This document shows, one piece after another, positions 16,321 to 26,548 of a stretch of 64,000 bases of DNA (its first letter is position 1; each line of letters begins with the position of its first letter). The stretch is from Mageeibacillus sp. UBA6976 (GTDB taxonomy: Bacteria; Bacillota; Clostridia; Saccharofermentanales; Saccharofermentanaceae), in the NCBI GenBank assembly GCA_002450155.1, contig DJYO01000027.1:62001-126000 (forward strand), given 5' to 3'. Position numbers and translations under genes: made by a program. Under the pieces are notes generated by a model, which had not been told where the DNA came from, ran no database searches, and saw only the letters and a program-made list of their open reading frames with translations.

Positions 16321-19300
16321 TCAGTTGTCGTCGTTGTCGTCGTTGCCGTCAAGGAGTGAGAACATATCGATCTGGGCGCTCTCAGGGAGGTCATCCAGAA
16401 TGCCTCCGTAAGATAAGAGTTTCTGGGTTACCGCCTGACCGACACCGGTCCTTATGGTAAAGTCCTCACGGTTCTTAAAAGGACCTTCTTCTCTTGCTTT
16501 GCAGATACTCCTGCCGTTACTTTCGGATACGGAATCTATGGCGCAGAACGGAGGCCTGATGACGCCTTTGCTCACCTTCTTGAATCTGACACCATCAGAT
16601 TCCTCAAGAGATACTGGAGCAAATGTAATACCTCTTGCATACATCTCTTCAACAAGCTCGCAGAGATAGAACTGGTTCTTGGTATTGGGATTATCCGCAG
16701 ACCTCATCTTCTCCTGGAGCTCCAGCCTGAGCTTCTTGACCTTCTCCGGGCCAAAGCACATGGATTCAGCGTCGAAACCTTCACCTCTTATGGTAAAGAA
16801 AGCACAATAGTACTCTTCGGGATAGTACACCTTAAACCAGGCAACACGGAGAGTTGAGATGGAATATGCAGCGGCATGGGCCTTAGGGAACATGTATTTG
16901 ATCTTGTTACATGACTCTATGTACCAGTCAGGAACGCCGCAAGCCTTCATCTCCTCTTTGAATTCAGGCCACCTGGGCTCTTCGCCCTTGGCAACTCTGC
17001 CCTTACGGACGGCTTCCATGATGTCAAACGCATCTTTGTTGGGAAGTCCCCAATAGATAAGCCTTGTCATAATGGAGTCACGGCATCCGATAACTGAATT
17101 GATATCGCAGATACCTTCTCTTATCAGGTCCTGAGCATTACCGGTCCAGACATCGGTACCATGAGACAGACCCATGAGCTGTACAAGATCGTAGAACCTG
17201 GAAGGTTTTGTCTCCTTGATCATGCCGCGGGCCATATTCGTTCCAAGCTCAGACAAGCCCAGCGTAGCAGAACCCGCATCCGTTGCCTCAATAGGGAAAC
17301 CCAATACATCCGTACCCTGGAGCAGTGCCATGACCTTGGTATCAGGAATAGGAATATCCGTGATCGTTACGCCCGTGATCTCATGGAGCATACGCAGCAC
17401 CGTCGGGTCAGCGTGACCTAATATATCAAGCTTAAGGATAGTATCATGCATCGCATGGAAATCGAAGTGAGTCGTTATGATACCACACTCTGTCTTATTA
17501 GCCGGGAACTGTATCGGTGTAAACTCATAGACATCCATCTCTCTTGCGATAACGACGATACCGCCCGGATGCTGAGAAGTCGTTCTCTTAACGCCGATTA
17601 TTCCCTTGGCCATATAGGCAAGATGAGCCTGGGTATAAGTCTCGTTTCTCTCGTCAAGGATCTTACGGCATATACCGTAAGCATTCTTATCCTGATAAGC
17701 ACCTATGGTACCTGCCTTGAATGTATGGGTACCGCCAAAGAGTACTCCTACATAAGCATGAGCTCTGGGCTGGTATTCACCGGAGAAGTTAAGATCAATA
17801 TCAGGCTGCTTGTCGCCCTTAAAGCCCAGGAACGTCTCGAAAGGTATATCCTGTCCGTCCCTTATCATCGGTGTTCCGCACTCGGGACAAACATCTTCAG
17901 GGAGATCATATCCTGAACCGTACTCACCGGAGTCATTAAACCTGGTATAACAGCACTTTGGACATCTGTGATGCGGAGGGAGCGGATTAACCTCGGAGAT
18001 ACCGCACATCGTGGCAGCAAAAGAGGAACCTACAGAACCTCTTGAGCCTACGATATAACCATCGTTATTAGACTTCTTTACAAGCCTGTAAGCGATGTAA
18101 TACATGATGGCATAACCATTGGAGATGATGGATATGAGTTCCTTATCAAGTCTTGCCTTAACAACAGGATTAAGCACTCCCTTATGTCTGTAGAGCTGAT
18201 TTGCCTTTGTATAAGCGATATCCCTGACATCAGCAGCAGCTCTTGCGATCTGCGGAGGATAAGAACCTGACGGGAACGGCTTGATCCCGAATTCGATCAG
18301 ATCTGCGATCTTGTTTGTATTCTCAACTACGACCTCATATGCCTTGTCCTCGCCAAGATAGGAGAACTCTTCCAGCATCTCATCCGTAGTCCTGAAATAA
18401 AGATCTGACTGAAGCTCTGCATCCTTGAACCCCTTGCTCATGAGCAGATACTTACGGTATTTGCCATCCTCTTTGTTGAGATAGTGGGAGTCTGTTGTAG
18501 CGCAGCACGGCATATTGTGGTCATCGGCAGTCTGGACCAGCAGTTCATTTACTGCCTGAATATCAGCTTCGTTAACGGCAACATTGCCGGTATCAGACTT
18601 CTCAGGATCCTGCCTTGTAAGGAAGATGTTATTACAAAGGGGCTGTATCTCGACATAGTCATATAGACTAAGGAGATCTGCAAATTCCCTGGAATCCTTA
18701 AGAATCTGTCTTGCCTTCACTATGTCCTTGCCACATTCCTTATAGCATCTTATGACGTAGCGGTATATCTCACCTCGCTCGCAGGCACCACCGATGATAA
18801 TACCGGAGGAATAGTACTTAAGAAGGCTCTTAGGTGTCCTGGGCCTTCTGGAGAAGTAGTGGATGTGGGATTCGGAAACAAGACGATAGAGGTTATAAAG
18901 CCCCATATTAGACCTTGCAAGATAGATAATGTGATAGGTAGGAGATTCGCTTAATCCACCTATCTTCTTGAGGGATTTGATCTTGCTCGAATCGTAATGT
19001 CCCTTGTCGTAATTGATCTTAAGGGGATCTACCCCTCCAGCATCCTTGAGCATGGCGATAAGAACATCGGCTGAAATATAGCACTGCTCGAGCATGGTGT
19101 CGGCATCCGTATCTGTCCTCTTAAAGACAAAATCCAGTCCCTTATCCTTGAGCAGAGAATTAACATCAGCATACTTATCTTCAAAATAAGTCTTAAGGAT
19201 ATCCTCATCACTTGTTGCAGGCATAAGGAACTTATGTCTGTAATACTTATGGTCCTCGATCCTGATACCGTATCCTGCCCTTCTGAGGAATGCTAAGGTC

Positions 19301-21267
19301 GTAAAGATATCAGGACCTGTTATGTAAGAATCGCCAATGAATTCCAGGAGCTCACCCATTGCAAAATAAGACTGGCACGGTTCACCCTCACCGGGATATA
19401 TCATGTCCTCAAACTCTGCATAGAAATCAGCTACATGCTCAAACTCAATTTCGGTAGGAACAACATAATCCTCTGCAGATTCGCAGTCGATATTAAGATC
19501 CTGATTGTAGATCCTGCCATATTTCTCATGGGGGTCTAACGGACGAACTGTAATCTTCTCGTCAGTGAGTTCCTCGGGAAGCTCAGACATATCCCATATG
19601 GTCTTATCTATATCGTGAGACGCAAACTCCTTAGCGTCTTCATCAGATTCACCCTCCAGGACCTCTCTTTTGTTCTTAAAACCCTTAAGACGGAATTTGG
19701 ATGCTGCGACAGAAGTAAAGGTATCTCTTAATGCATCATTTCCGTTGCGCTTAATGGTAATGGCAACAAAAGAACCAACAGGCTTAGGCCTCTGTATAAA
19801 GTTCAAGGCTGCATCCTCAGTACCCGGAGCAGGCTTGGAGAAGAATTTGTCATCTGTATCAACGTCGTATGGCAGGTTATAGAATACAGTGGGGCCGTCA
19901 TCTACAAGATAGCCCTCGCAGCCCAATATACATTTGAAGGGAGTCTGCCCTTCCTCAAGTTTCTTATTGAGCTTACCTGCTGCCTCAAACACATGAGGGA
20001 ATGCCTGTACTACGCCATGATCTGTTACAGCACATGCCGTATGGCCGAAACTTACTGCTGTCTTTACCAGATCTGCAGGATCAGTAATAGCATCCTCATC
20101 ACTCATCTTTGTATGGACGTGGAGCTCGACTCTCTTGCGCTCGGCATGATCCCTTCTGGATGCAGGTTTATCTGCAGGGAAAGCACCAGTGATCTTAAAC
20201 TGCATCTCCCCTGTATACTGATCGTGCTCGACATTACCCTGGAAACCTGCGAAGCCGCCCTTCTCAAATCTCTTCTGGAAGATATCTGCCTCTTCAGGCT
20301 TAAGGAATGCAAAACAGGATATGGCATCAGTATCATCCATTAACAGGAATTTAGTTATAACGCTCTTAAGGCTCTTGGTAAGCCTCATCTCCTCGGTCAG
20401 AGTGACATTACCTATAAGATTGATATTCATGTCGCCAACAGATGCATCCTTGATCTTAAGGAGTCTTGCATCTGTCTTGACCTTGCCGAAGATGGCACCT
20501 TCGGCATTTTGCCTCTTGGAGTAATCAGGCTTTGCCTTATCTTCCTTGATGACCTCCTTGAGCTGCTGCTTGGCCTTATATGCCCAGGAATTCTTATCTG
20601 AAGTATCAGGCTTATTATCCTCTTCCTTGGGAGCATCTGAGCTCTGACCCTCAGTCTTCTTACCTGACTTCTTAGGGGCCGTGCCCGGCTCGATATCTAT
20701 AAAATTGCCTTCCTTGATCGCCTTATCGATGATCTCCTCCGGCGTGAGTTCCTGGAGATCAGGATTATCAATAAAACAGATATCCACGCCGCCAAAGTTA
20801 TCGACATCAAAACCCGTGCAATGCCTTATGGATTCAACAATATTACACCTGAGGATATTCAGCTGGGACTCGTCATATAGTCTCTTCCAGCTTGAAGGCA
20901 GCATAAGACCATAATAACGATCACTCTCATCAACAAGGGATATCTGCTTATCAAGTATCTTTCCTGATGAAATCGCATAATCGTAGGCAACAAGCGGCCA
21001 GAGTCTGGTTATGCTATCCATGAACGTATCCTTGTAAACGTCCCTGAATCCAAGCTGTATAGTATTCATATAGGACATACTGAGATGTCTTATGAAATCA
21101 ACGAGATTATCACCGTCTCTGACGGTCTCCTGACCAAGACAGACAATGCTGATGCAGCCCCTTGATTCATAGAGGTCTACAGATTCAACAACAATGCCCT
21201 CAAGTCCCTGATATGCGGAGCAGTCAAAATCAGCCAGCTCCGTTAGCTTTGTCCTTCTCCTCTCCAA
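16321..21267 (-). CDS. polC: DNA polymerase III alpha subunit, PolC type, with degenerate proofreading domain
   Basis: 1648 aa, about 200 longer than Bacillus PolC. Order: N-terminal domain I; acidic/basic linker (~195-250); OB fold (~255-365); PHP first half with ELHVHTKMS (381-389) and VTDHGVVQAF; a 3'-5' exonuclease-sized insert (~499-745); PHP second half with TTDSHYLN; polymerase core with a zinc-binding C4 site (RCPKCCY ... CPECGT), catalytic QPDIDLNFSG (Asp1156, Asp1158) and LDILGHADPTVLRML. In the insert the ExoI D-x-E becomes T504-I-K506, ExoII Asp becomes T657 and ExoIII His/Asp become D723/Q728. Polymerase active site looks intact. It overlaps ispG by 38 bp and abuts priA. Confidence 0.96.
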   Translation of the reverse strand: MERRRTKLTELADFDCSAYQGLEGIVVESVDLYESRGCISIVCLGQETVRDGDNLVDFIRHLSMSYMNTIQLGFRDVYKDTFMDSITRLWPLVAYDYAISSGKILDKQISLVDESDRYYGLMLPSSWKRLYDESQLNILRCNIVESIRHCTGFDVDNFGGVDICFIDNPDLQELTPEEIIDKAIKEGNFIDIEPGTAPKKSGKKTEGQSSDAPKEEDNKPDTSDKNSWAYKAKQQLKEVIKEDKAKPDYSKRQNAEGAIFGKVKTDARLLKIKDASVGDMNINLIGNVTLTEEMRLTKSLKSVITKFLLMDDTDAISCFAFLKPEEADIFQKRFEKGGFAGFQGNVEHDQYTGEMQFKITGAFPADKPASRRDHAERKRVELHVHTKMSDEDAITDPADLVKTAVSFGHTACAVTDHGVVQAFPHVFEAAGKLNKKLEEGQTPFKCILGCEGYLVDDGPTVFYNLPYDVDTDDKFFSKPAPGTEDAALNFIQRPKPVGSFVAITIKRNGNDALRDTFTSVAASKFRLKGFKNKREVLEGESDEDAKEFASHDIDKTIWDMSELPEELTDEKITVRPLDPHEKYGRIYNQDLNIDCESAEDYVVPTEIEFEHVADFYAEFEDMIYPGEGEPCQSYFAMGELLEFIGDSYITGPDIFTTLAFLRRAGYGIRIEDHKYYRHKFLMPATSDEDILKTYFEDKYADVNSLLKDKGLDFVFKRTDTDADTMLEQCYISADVLIAMLKDAGGVDPLKINYDKGHYDSSKIKSLKKIGGLSESPTYHIIYLARSNMGLYNLYRLVSESHIHYFSRRPRTPKSLLKYYSSGIIIGGACERGEIYRYVIRCYKECGKDIVKARQILKDSREFADLLSLYDYVEIQPLCNNIFLTRQDPEKSDTGNVAVNEADIQAVNELLVQTADDHNMPCCATTDSHYLNKEDGKYRKYLLMSKGFKDAELQSDLYFRTTDEMLEEFSYLGEDKAYEVVVENTNKIADLIEFGIKPFPSGSYPPQIARAAADVRDIAYTKANQLYRHKGVLNPVVKARLDKELISIISNGYAIMYYIAYRLVKKSNNDGYIVGSRGSVGSSFAATMCGISEVNPLPPHHRCPKCCYTRFNDSGEYGSGYDLPEDVCPECGTPMIRDGQDIPFETFLGFKGDKQPDIDLNFSGEYQPRAHAYVGVLFGGTHTFKAGTIGAYQDKNAYGICRKILDERNETYTQAHLAYMAKGIIGVKRTTSQHPGGIVVIAREMDVYEFTPIQFPANKTECGIITTHFDFHAMHDTILKLDILGHADPTVLRMLHEITGVTITDIPIPDTKVMALLQGTDVLGFPIEATDAGSATLGLSELGTNMARGMIKETKPSRFYDLVQLMGLSHGTDVWTGNAQDLIREGICDINSVIGCRDSIMTRLIYWGLPNKDAFDIMEAVRKGRVAKGEEPRWPEFKEEMKACGVPDWYIESCNKIKYMFPKAHAAAYSISTLRVAWFKVYYPEEYYCAFFTIRGEGFDAESMCFGPEKVKKLRLELQEKMRSADNPNTKNQFYLCELVEEMYARGITFAPVSLEESDGVRFKKVSKGVIRPPFCAIDSVSESNGRSICKAREEGPFKNREDFTIRTGVGQAVTQKLLSYGGILDDLPESAQIDMFSLLDGNDDNDDN

Positions 21268-22300
21268 TCCTGATCACTTCCTTAACAAATTCTTCAACAG
21301 CATCTGCAGCAGGGATCTTACGAACAGGCTGCCCCTTCTCAAAGAGGACAAACTCATCCTTGCCGCCTGCAATGCCAATGTCGCATTCCCTAGCCTCACC
21401 GGGACCGTTAACAACGCATCCCATTACGGCAACCTTAAGGTTATAAGGAAGTCTTGAAACCCGGTCTTCAATCTCCCGGGCCAGCTCTATGAGAGGTACC
21501 TGGGTCCTTCCGCATGTCGGACAGGATATAAAAGTGATCCCTCCGTCTCTTAAGTCCAAAGCCTTGAGAATACTCCTGGCCGCATAAACCTCATCTACCG
21601 GATCACCGGTAAGAGATACTCTTATAGTATCTCCGATACCCATGGCAAGCAGGGCTCCTATACCTACAGCAGATTTGATGACGCCTTCTCTGACAGTACC
21701 TGCCTCGGTAACGCCAACATGCAGCGGATAGTCGCAGGCAGCAGACAGGATCTTGTAAGTGTCTATAGTCAGTTTAGGCGAAGAAGACTTAATGGAGATA
21801 ACGATATCTCCAAAGTCTGCATCCTCAAGGAGCTTAACAGCTCCCAGAGCACTCTCGGTCATTGCCTCAGCATTGACCTCGCCATATTTGGCAAGGATCT
21901 GTCTGGAGATAGAGCCTGAATTAACACCGACTCTGATCGGTATCCCCCTGTCCTTGCAGACATCAACAACAGCCTTAATGTTCTCAGGACCGCCGATGTT
22001 GCCTGGATTGATCCTGATTTTGGAAGCGCCGTTCTTGCAGGCTTCGATGGCAAGGCGGTAATCGAAATGGATATCGGCAACCACGGGGATCGGGGAATTC
22101 TTAGAGATCTCTGCCATTGCCATAGCAGCCTCCATATCCGGGATAGCGACTCTGGTAATGTCGCATCCTGCGTCCTTGAGCCTTGATATCTGCTCTAAGG
22201 TTGCCTTAACATCACGGGTATCCGTGTTATTCATGGACTGGATCTTAACAGGAGATCCGCCACCTACCTCTACATTGCCGATCAAAACTTTCCTTGTCAT
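21230..22300 (-). CDS. ispG: 4-hydroxy-3-methylbut-2-en-1-yl diphosphate synthase (GcpE)
   Basis: 356 aa; sixth step of the MEP isoprenoid pathway, a [4Fe-4S] enzyme. Seen: VKIQSMNNTDTRD at the start, RINPGNIG in the TIM barrel, and cluster cysteines in SCPTCGRTQVPL and VMGCVVNGPGEAR with the Glu ligand region. It follows rseP in the same superoperon after an 89-bp gap and its end overlaps the polC start by 38 bp. AGAGGA lies ahead of the ATG. Confidence 0.96.
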   Translation of the reverse strand: MTRKVLIGNVEVGGGSPVKIQSMNNTDTRDVKATLEQISRLKDAGCDITRVAIPDMEAAMAMAEISKNSPIPVVADIHFDYRLAIEACKNGASKIRINPGNIGGPENIKAVVDVCKDRGIPIRVGVNSGSISRQILAKYGEVNAEAMTESALGAVKLLEDADFGDIVISIKSSSPKLTIDTYKILSAACDYPLHVGVTEAGTVREGVIKSAVGIGALLAMGIGDTIRVSLTGDPVDEVYAARSILKALDLRDGGITFISCPTCGRTQVPLIELAREIEDRVSRLPYNLKVAVMGCVVNGPGEARECDIGIAGGKDEFVLFEKGQPVRKIPAADAVEEFVKEVIRIGEEKDKANGAG

Positions 22301-22389
22301 AAAGTGTCCTCTGCTGCAGCTCTGTCTTGTATGACAGATGATTTTATGCGTAAAAATATACTAACATAACAAAACCTGTAAGTTTTGTG

Positions 22390-23730
22390 TTATTCCATAA
22401 ATATTCTAATGATGTCTGATGCAAAAGCGAACAGCACCAGGCCGATAAGCAGGAAGAAACCTACTACATTGATAACATCTTCGGCTTTTTTGGAGATCTT
22501 CCTTCCGATTATCATCTCCACAAAGATCAGGATGATCTGATTGCCGTCAAGACCCGGTATCGGCAGAAGGTTTGTGATCATAAGACCTATGGATATAAGA
22601 CCTGACATCATTACCAGTGTATAGACCTTCTGATTCAATGTATCATCAACGTCATTAACAACATCAGAAACGGCTACCGTAACACCAACAGGGCCTGAAA
22701 CCATATTGTAGACTTCTTCCTGACCTCTAAATACCAGTGACAGAGAGTCAATAGAAACCTTGAGTGTGGTAGCAGGCATCCTTAAGGCTGAGCCCAGAGC
22801 CCTCATAAATGTATTAAGATCATAGACCCTGTATGCCAGGAGATATATGCCCCTGTCATTTGCAAATGTGGTAAGAGAGATAACGCATTCTTCTTCCATG
22901 TACTCGCCGTTGCGGTAGAAGCCGAATGTCATGGTATCCCCTTCTTTAAGCGTATCCAGGAATTCCATAAAGTCAGGCTCAGATACCTTCTTGCCTTCAA
23001 CAGATACCAGATAATCCCCGCTCTTCAGGATGGGATTGCCATTATTCTGTGTCGCATATGAGCTCTCTATCTCCCAGCCTTCGTACTTGTTATTGGTGTC
23101 CTGATAACAGGTAATGCCGAGCATAGGCCTGGTCTTTATCTCAGGAGTTAAGACAAGGTCATAGAGCTCGCCTGTATCGGCGCTCCTGACAGTGAGAGTG
23201 AGTTCCTCCGTCTCAGGAATGATCATACGGGTCTCTACAAAGAAATCCAGCGGGTTATATACCCTTCTGCCGTTGACTTTTACAATAGTATCTCCCGGGA
23301 CATAGTCTGTCTCGGCAAGCTGAGTGCCGTTTGGCGCATAGTTCAGATCAAGAGTCTGAAAGCCTGTTGCAAGAAACAGGCCGAAGAAGATCATCACGCC
23401 AAGGAGCATGTTCATAAAAGGACCTGCGAGAGCAACAATAAGTCTCTTCCACCTGGGATTATTTACCAGGAGTGACGGATCATCACTCTCGATGATATTG
23501 CCTTCCTCATCTATGTCAGTAAATCTTACATAAGCTCCGATAGGGATCGCTCTTATACTGAATTCAACGCCGTTCCTGGTCCAGTGAAAGAGCTTGGGTC
23601 CGACAAAAATGGATACCTCATATGCCTTGATCTTAAGAAGGCATGCGACCCAATAATGCCCGAGTTCATGTATCGTAACAAGAACACCAAGCATCAGGAT
23701 AACAACAACTATACTCCAGAACATACCCAT
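22390..23730 (-). CDS. rseP: RIP metalloprotease RseP (site-2 protease, M50)
   Basis: 446 aa membrane zinc protease that cleaves transmembrane substrates in the bilayer. N-terminal helix contains TIHELGHYWVACLL (HExxH catalytic site). A PDZ domain spans ~195-285 (DYLVSVEGKKVSEPDF), and the C-terminal half carries NLLPIPGLDGNQI, the third zinc-ligand motif, between hydrophobic helices. It follows dxr with a one-base TAATG overlap, the standard dxr-rseP-ispG order of Bacillota. Confidence 0.94.
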   Translation of the reverse strand: MGMFWSIVVVILMLGVLVTIHELGHYWVACLLKIKAYEVSIFVGPKLFHWTRNGVEFSIRAIPIGAYVRFTDIDEEGNIIESDDPSLLVNNPRWKRLIVALAGPFMNMLLGVMIFFGLFLATGFQTLDLNYAPNGTQLAETDYVPGDTIVKVNGRRVYNPLDFFVETRMIIPETEELTLTVRSADTGELYDLVLTPEIKTRPMLGITCYQDTNNKYEGWEIESSYATQNNGNPILKSGDYLVSVEGKKVSEPDFMEFLDTLKEGDTMTFGFYRNGEYMEEECVISLTTFANDRGIYLLAYRVYDLNTFMRALGSALRMPATTLKVSIDSLSLVFRGQEEVYNMVSGPVGVTVAVSDVVNDVDDTLNQKVYTLVMMSGLISIGLMITNLLPIPGLDGNQIILIFVEMIIGRKISKKAEDVINVVGFFLLIGLVLFAFASDIIRIFME

Positions 23731-24896
23731 TATCTGATCAGTTCTCCTGCCTTGATCCTTGCTTCGCCGTCAGCCTGAAGGACAGTATCAAGATCTGAAG
23801 CTGCTATATTCCTGCCTTCAAAATCCGAATAAACGGATTTGACTATTCTCTCTATGTCAGTAAAGCCTGTCTTGCCGTTAAGAAAACTGTTTACCGCAAC
23901 TTCATTAGCAGCATTCATTACAGCGGGAAGTATTCCGCCCTTACGGCCCGCATCGTATGCAACAGGAACAAGCCCGAAGACATCGGTGTCACACTTCTCG
24001 AACGTAAGGCATGAGCACTTGGGATCGAAGGGGTCAAATTCTTCAAGAAGCCTGGGGCCTCTGTCCGGATAATAAAGCGCCACCATGATCGGGAGGATCA
24101 TGGACGGTTTGCCCATCTGTCCCAATATAGAGCCGTCCCTGAGCCTTATCATTGAATGGATAACACTCTGGGGGTGTACTACTATATCTATCTTGTCCAC
24201 ACTGATACCGAATAGGTGGTGAGCCTCAATGACCTCAAGGCCTTTGTTCATCATCGTAGCTGAATCGATCGTGATCTTTCCGCCCATCTTCCAGGTGGGG
24301 TGATTCAGGGCCTTCTCACAGGTAACGCCTTCAAGGTCAGCTCTTGACTGCCCTCTGAAAGGACCGCCTGATGCAGTTATAAGGATCCTGTCCAGATTCT
24401 CTTTCTTCTCGCCCCAGAGGCACTGCCATATCGCGCAGTGTTCACTGTCTACCGGCAGTAGTTCCACACCGGTCTTTTCTACCAGAGGCATAATAAAATC
24501 ACCACCTGCAACAAGGGTCTCCTTATTTGCAAGTGCTATGTCCTTACCCTTTAAGATCGCATTATAAACAGGTACAAGACCTGCAACGCCGACTATGGCT
24601 CCCAGCACCGTATCAGCAGAGCTTAAAGTTGCTATACTTGTGCTTGAATCCTTGCCTGAGATAACAGGGGTCTTATTTCCTTCAGCTCTTAGTCTGTGCT
24701 CAAGTATCAGAGCCTTGTCTTCATCATTAACGGAGACGGCTTCAGGCCTGAATTCCTTTATCTGGGAATACAGAGTTTCTATATCAGATCCGCAGCTTAA
24801 ACCCGCGATCTTGAAATCTTCCGGATTCTGTCTTACTACTTCAAGAGTCTGTGTCCCTATGGATCCGGTTGAACCTAATACCGATAAAACCCTCAT
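23730..24896 (-). CDS. dxr: 1-deoxy-D-xylulose 5-phosphate reductoisomerase
   Basis: 388 aa; NADPH-dependent second step of the MEP pathway, fosmidomycin target. Seen: SVLGSTGSIGTQTLEVV (NADPH loop), ALANKETLVAGGDF, PVDSEHCAIWQCL and TASGGPFRG (metal/substrate sites), HPTWKMGGKITIDSATMMNKG. AAGGAG precedes the ATG. Placed between cdsA and rseP in the superoperon. Confidence 0.97.
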   Translation of the reverse strand: MRVLSVLGSTGSIGTQTLEVVRQNPEDFKIAGLSCGSDIETLYSQIKEFRPEAVSVNDEDKALILEHRLRAEGNKTPVISGKDSSTSIATLSSADTVLGAIVGVAGLVPVYNAILKGKDIALANKETLVAGGDFIMPLVEKTGVELLPVDSEHCAIWQCLWGEKKENLDRILITASGGPFRGQSRADLEGVTCEKALNHPTWKMGGKITIDSATMMNKGLEVIEAHHLFGISVDKIDIVVHPQSVIHSMIRLRDGSILGQMGKPSMILPIMVALYYPDRGPRLLEEFDPFDPKCSCLTFEKCDTDVFGLVPVAYDAGRKGGILPAVMNAANEVAVNSFLNGKTGFTDIERIVKSVYSDFEGRNIAASDLDTVLQADGEARIKAGELIR

Positions 24897-24908
24897 AAAC
24901 GCTCCTTA

Positions 24909-25772
24909 TCAGATCATATTGATAACAAAAGCAAGAAGTACGCCGAGAGGCAAGGTAAAGAATGCACTGTCAAATCTGTCCAGCATTCCGCCGTGTCCCG
25001 GGAAGATCTTGCCATAATCCTTGATGCCAACTCTGCGCTTGATAACTGAAGCAAACCAGTCGCCTAACTGTGACATAAGAGAGATTATAAATCCGAGCAC
25101 AAAGGTTATGATCAGGAACAAGACTCTGTTGATGTTCACATCGCAAACGTTGTAGATAACGAACAGGCTGTACAGAGCAACTATGACAGCGCAGCCGAAT
25201 GCTCCGCCAAGAAAGCCTTCCCATGTCTTCTTGGGAGATATATGGGGAATAAGCTTGTGCTTTCCTATGGTAACACCTACAAAATAAGCACAGACATCAG
25301 ATACCCACGAAGCTGCAAGGCCTACGAGCATATAATACCAACCATGTTCGATGAGGTTCATGCCTGCTACAAGACAGAACAAAGGAAAAGTTACATAGAA
25401 CACGATTCCTCCGGAAATAAGACCATTCTTCAGGGCATCAGTATCGTATTTACGGATAACCGGGATCAGTATGCCGCAGCACACACTGTAAGATCCTACG
25501 ATAAGAAGATACAATGTGAGCGCGATCTCGCAGGAAAGCCCCAATACCAAAGAAATCACAAGGATGATCACCGCAAGAGCAGAACCTGCAAGTATCAGAG
25601 GAAGCGAAGGCGAGAAACCGCCTGTCCTCAAAGCATTTACAAGCTCATGGATGGCAAAGCCGCCAACTATAAGAGCCATAGCGCAGATCAGGAGCGGAAG
25701 CCAGAGCGAGGGAATAAAGAACGCTGCAACTCCCAGCGAAAATAAAATACCTGTAATAATCCTTTGTCTCAT
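24909..25772 (-). CDS. cdsA: Phosphatidate cytidylyltransferase
   Basis: 287 aa integral membrane enzyme making CDP-diacylglycerol for phospholipid synthesis. About eight hydrophobic helices, and near the C-terminus the CDS family signature SVIKRRVGIKDYG followed by FPGHGGMLDRFDS. Start overlaps the uppS stop by 4 bp. It couples membrane lipid supply to the neighbouring undecaprenyl and MEP genes. Confidence 0.95.
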   Translation of the reverse strand: MRQRIITGILFSLGVAAFFIPSLWLPLLICAMALIVGGFAIHELVNALRTGGFSPSLPLILAGSALAVIILVISLVLGLSCEIALTLYLLIVGSYSVCCGILIPVIRKYDTDALKNGLISGGIVFYVTFPLFCLVAGMNLIEHGWYYMLVGLAASWVSDVCAYFVGVTIGKHKLIPHISPKKTWEGFLGGAFGCAVIVALYSLFVIYNVCDVNINRVLFLIITFVLGFIISLMSQLGDWFASVIKRRVGIKDYGKIFPGHGGMLDRFDSAFFTLPLGVLLAFVINMI

Positions 25773-26548
25773 TTGGTTTGACCTTCTTGTGAATCTTTGG
25801 CAGACAGACCGCCGAACCTTCTGTCACGGCGGGCATAATCTCTGAAAGCCTGAGTAAGCTCATCGTATCCGAAGTCAGGCCACAAAGTGTCTGATACCCA
25901 GAATTCTGAATATGCACTCTCCCACAGCAGGAAATTAGACAATCTCATCTCACCTGAGGGCCTGATAATAAGTTCAGGATCAGGTACATCCGGAAGATAG
26001 AGATTATTTGAGATCGTATCCTCGGTAATATCTTCAGGCGCTATCTTGCCTGAAACAACATCGGCAGCTATCTTCTGAACAGCCTGGACCAGTTCTCTCC
26101 TGCCGCCGTAGTTAAATGCAACTATAAGCTGCATCTTGGAGCGGTTCAAAGACCTGGCCTCACCTTCATGGCAGACCTTCTGCAATTCCGGGGGCAGAGC
26201 ATCTATATCACCTGTGAACCTTACTCTTATGCCCTCCTGCTCAAGCTCAGGATCGTATTTGTTGAAGAATTCAACAAACAGCTTCATAAGGGCATTGACC
26301 TCGTCTTCAGGTCTGATCCAGTTCTCTGTTGAGAATGCATAGACCGTAAGATATTTAACGCCGTAGTTGCCACAGTTACGGCAGAGTTCCTTGAGGTTCT
26401 CAGCACCAGCTCTGTGGCCGGCAGATCTGGGAAGCATTCTCTTCTTCGCCCATCTGCCGTTACCGTCCATTATAACGCCAAGCGACACCGGGACCTTAAG
26501 GCCGTCGGTGTCGTATGTCTTCTTAGATTTATTAGTGCCTAAAGCCAT
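25769..26548 (-). CDS. uppS: Undecaprenyl (isoprenyl) diphosphate synthase
   Basis: 259 aa cis-prenyltransferase supplying the lipid carrier for peptidoglycan. Seen: LGVIMDGNGRWAKKR with the catalytic Asp, SAGHRAGAENLKEL, VYAFSTENW, and the C-terminal RPSGEMRLSNFLLWESAYSE. Overlaps frr by one base (TGATG) and cdsA by 4 bp. Confidence 0.97.
   Translation of the reverse strand: MALGTNKSKKTYDTDGLKVPVSLGVIMDGNGRWAKKRMLPRSAGHRAGAENLKELCRNCGNYGVKYLTVYAFSTENWIRPEDEVNALMKLFVEFFNKYDPELEQEGIRVRFTGDIDALPPELQKVCHEGEARSLNRSKMQLIVAFNYGGRRELVQAVQKIAADVVSGKIAPEDITEDTISNNLYLPDVPDPELIIRPSGEMRLSNFLLWESAYSEFWVSDTLWPDFGYDELTQAFRDYARRDRRFGGLSAKDSQEGQTK

Noticed and set aside
16320..16394. N-terminal extension of PriA
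   Set aside because: The added residues are a Thr run derived from the polC repeat in another frame; the ATG at 16319 matches the family start.
22370..22387. Hairpin CAAAAC/GTTTTG between rseP and ispG as a terminator
   Set aside because: Six A/T-rich pairs and only an interrupted T-run; ispG probably stays in the superoperon, perhaps with partial termination.
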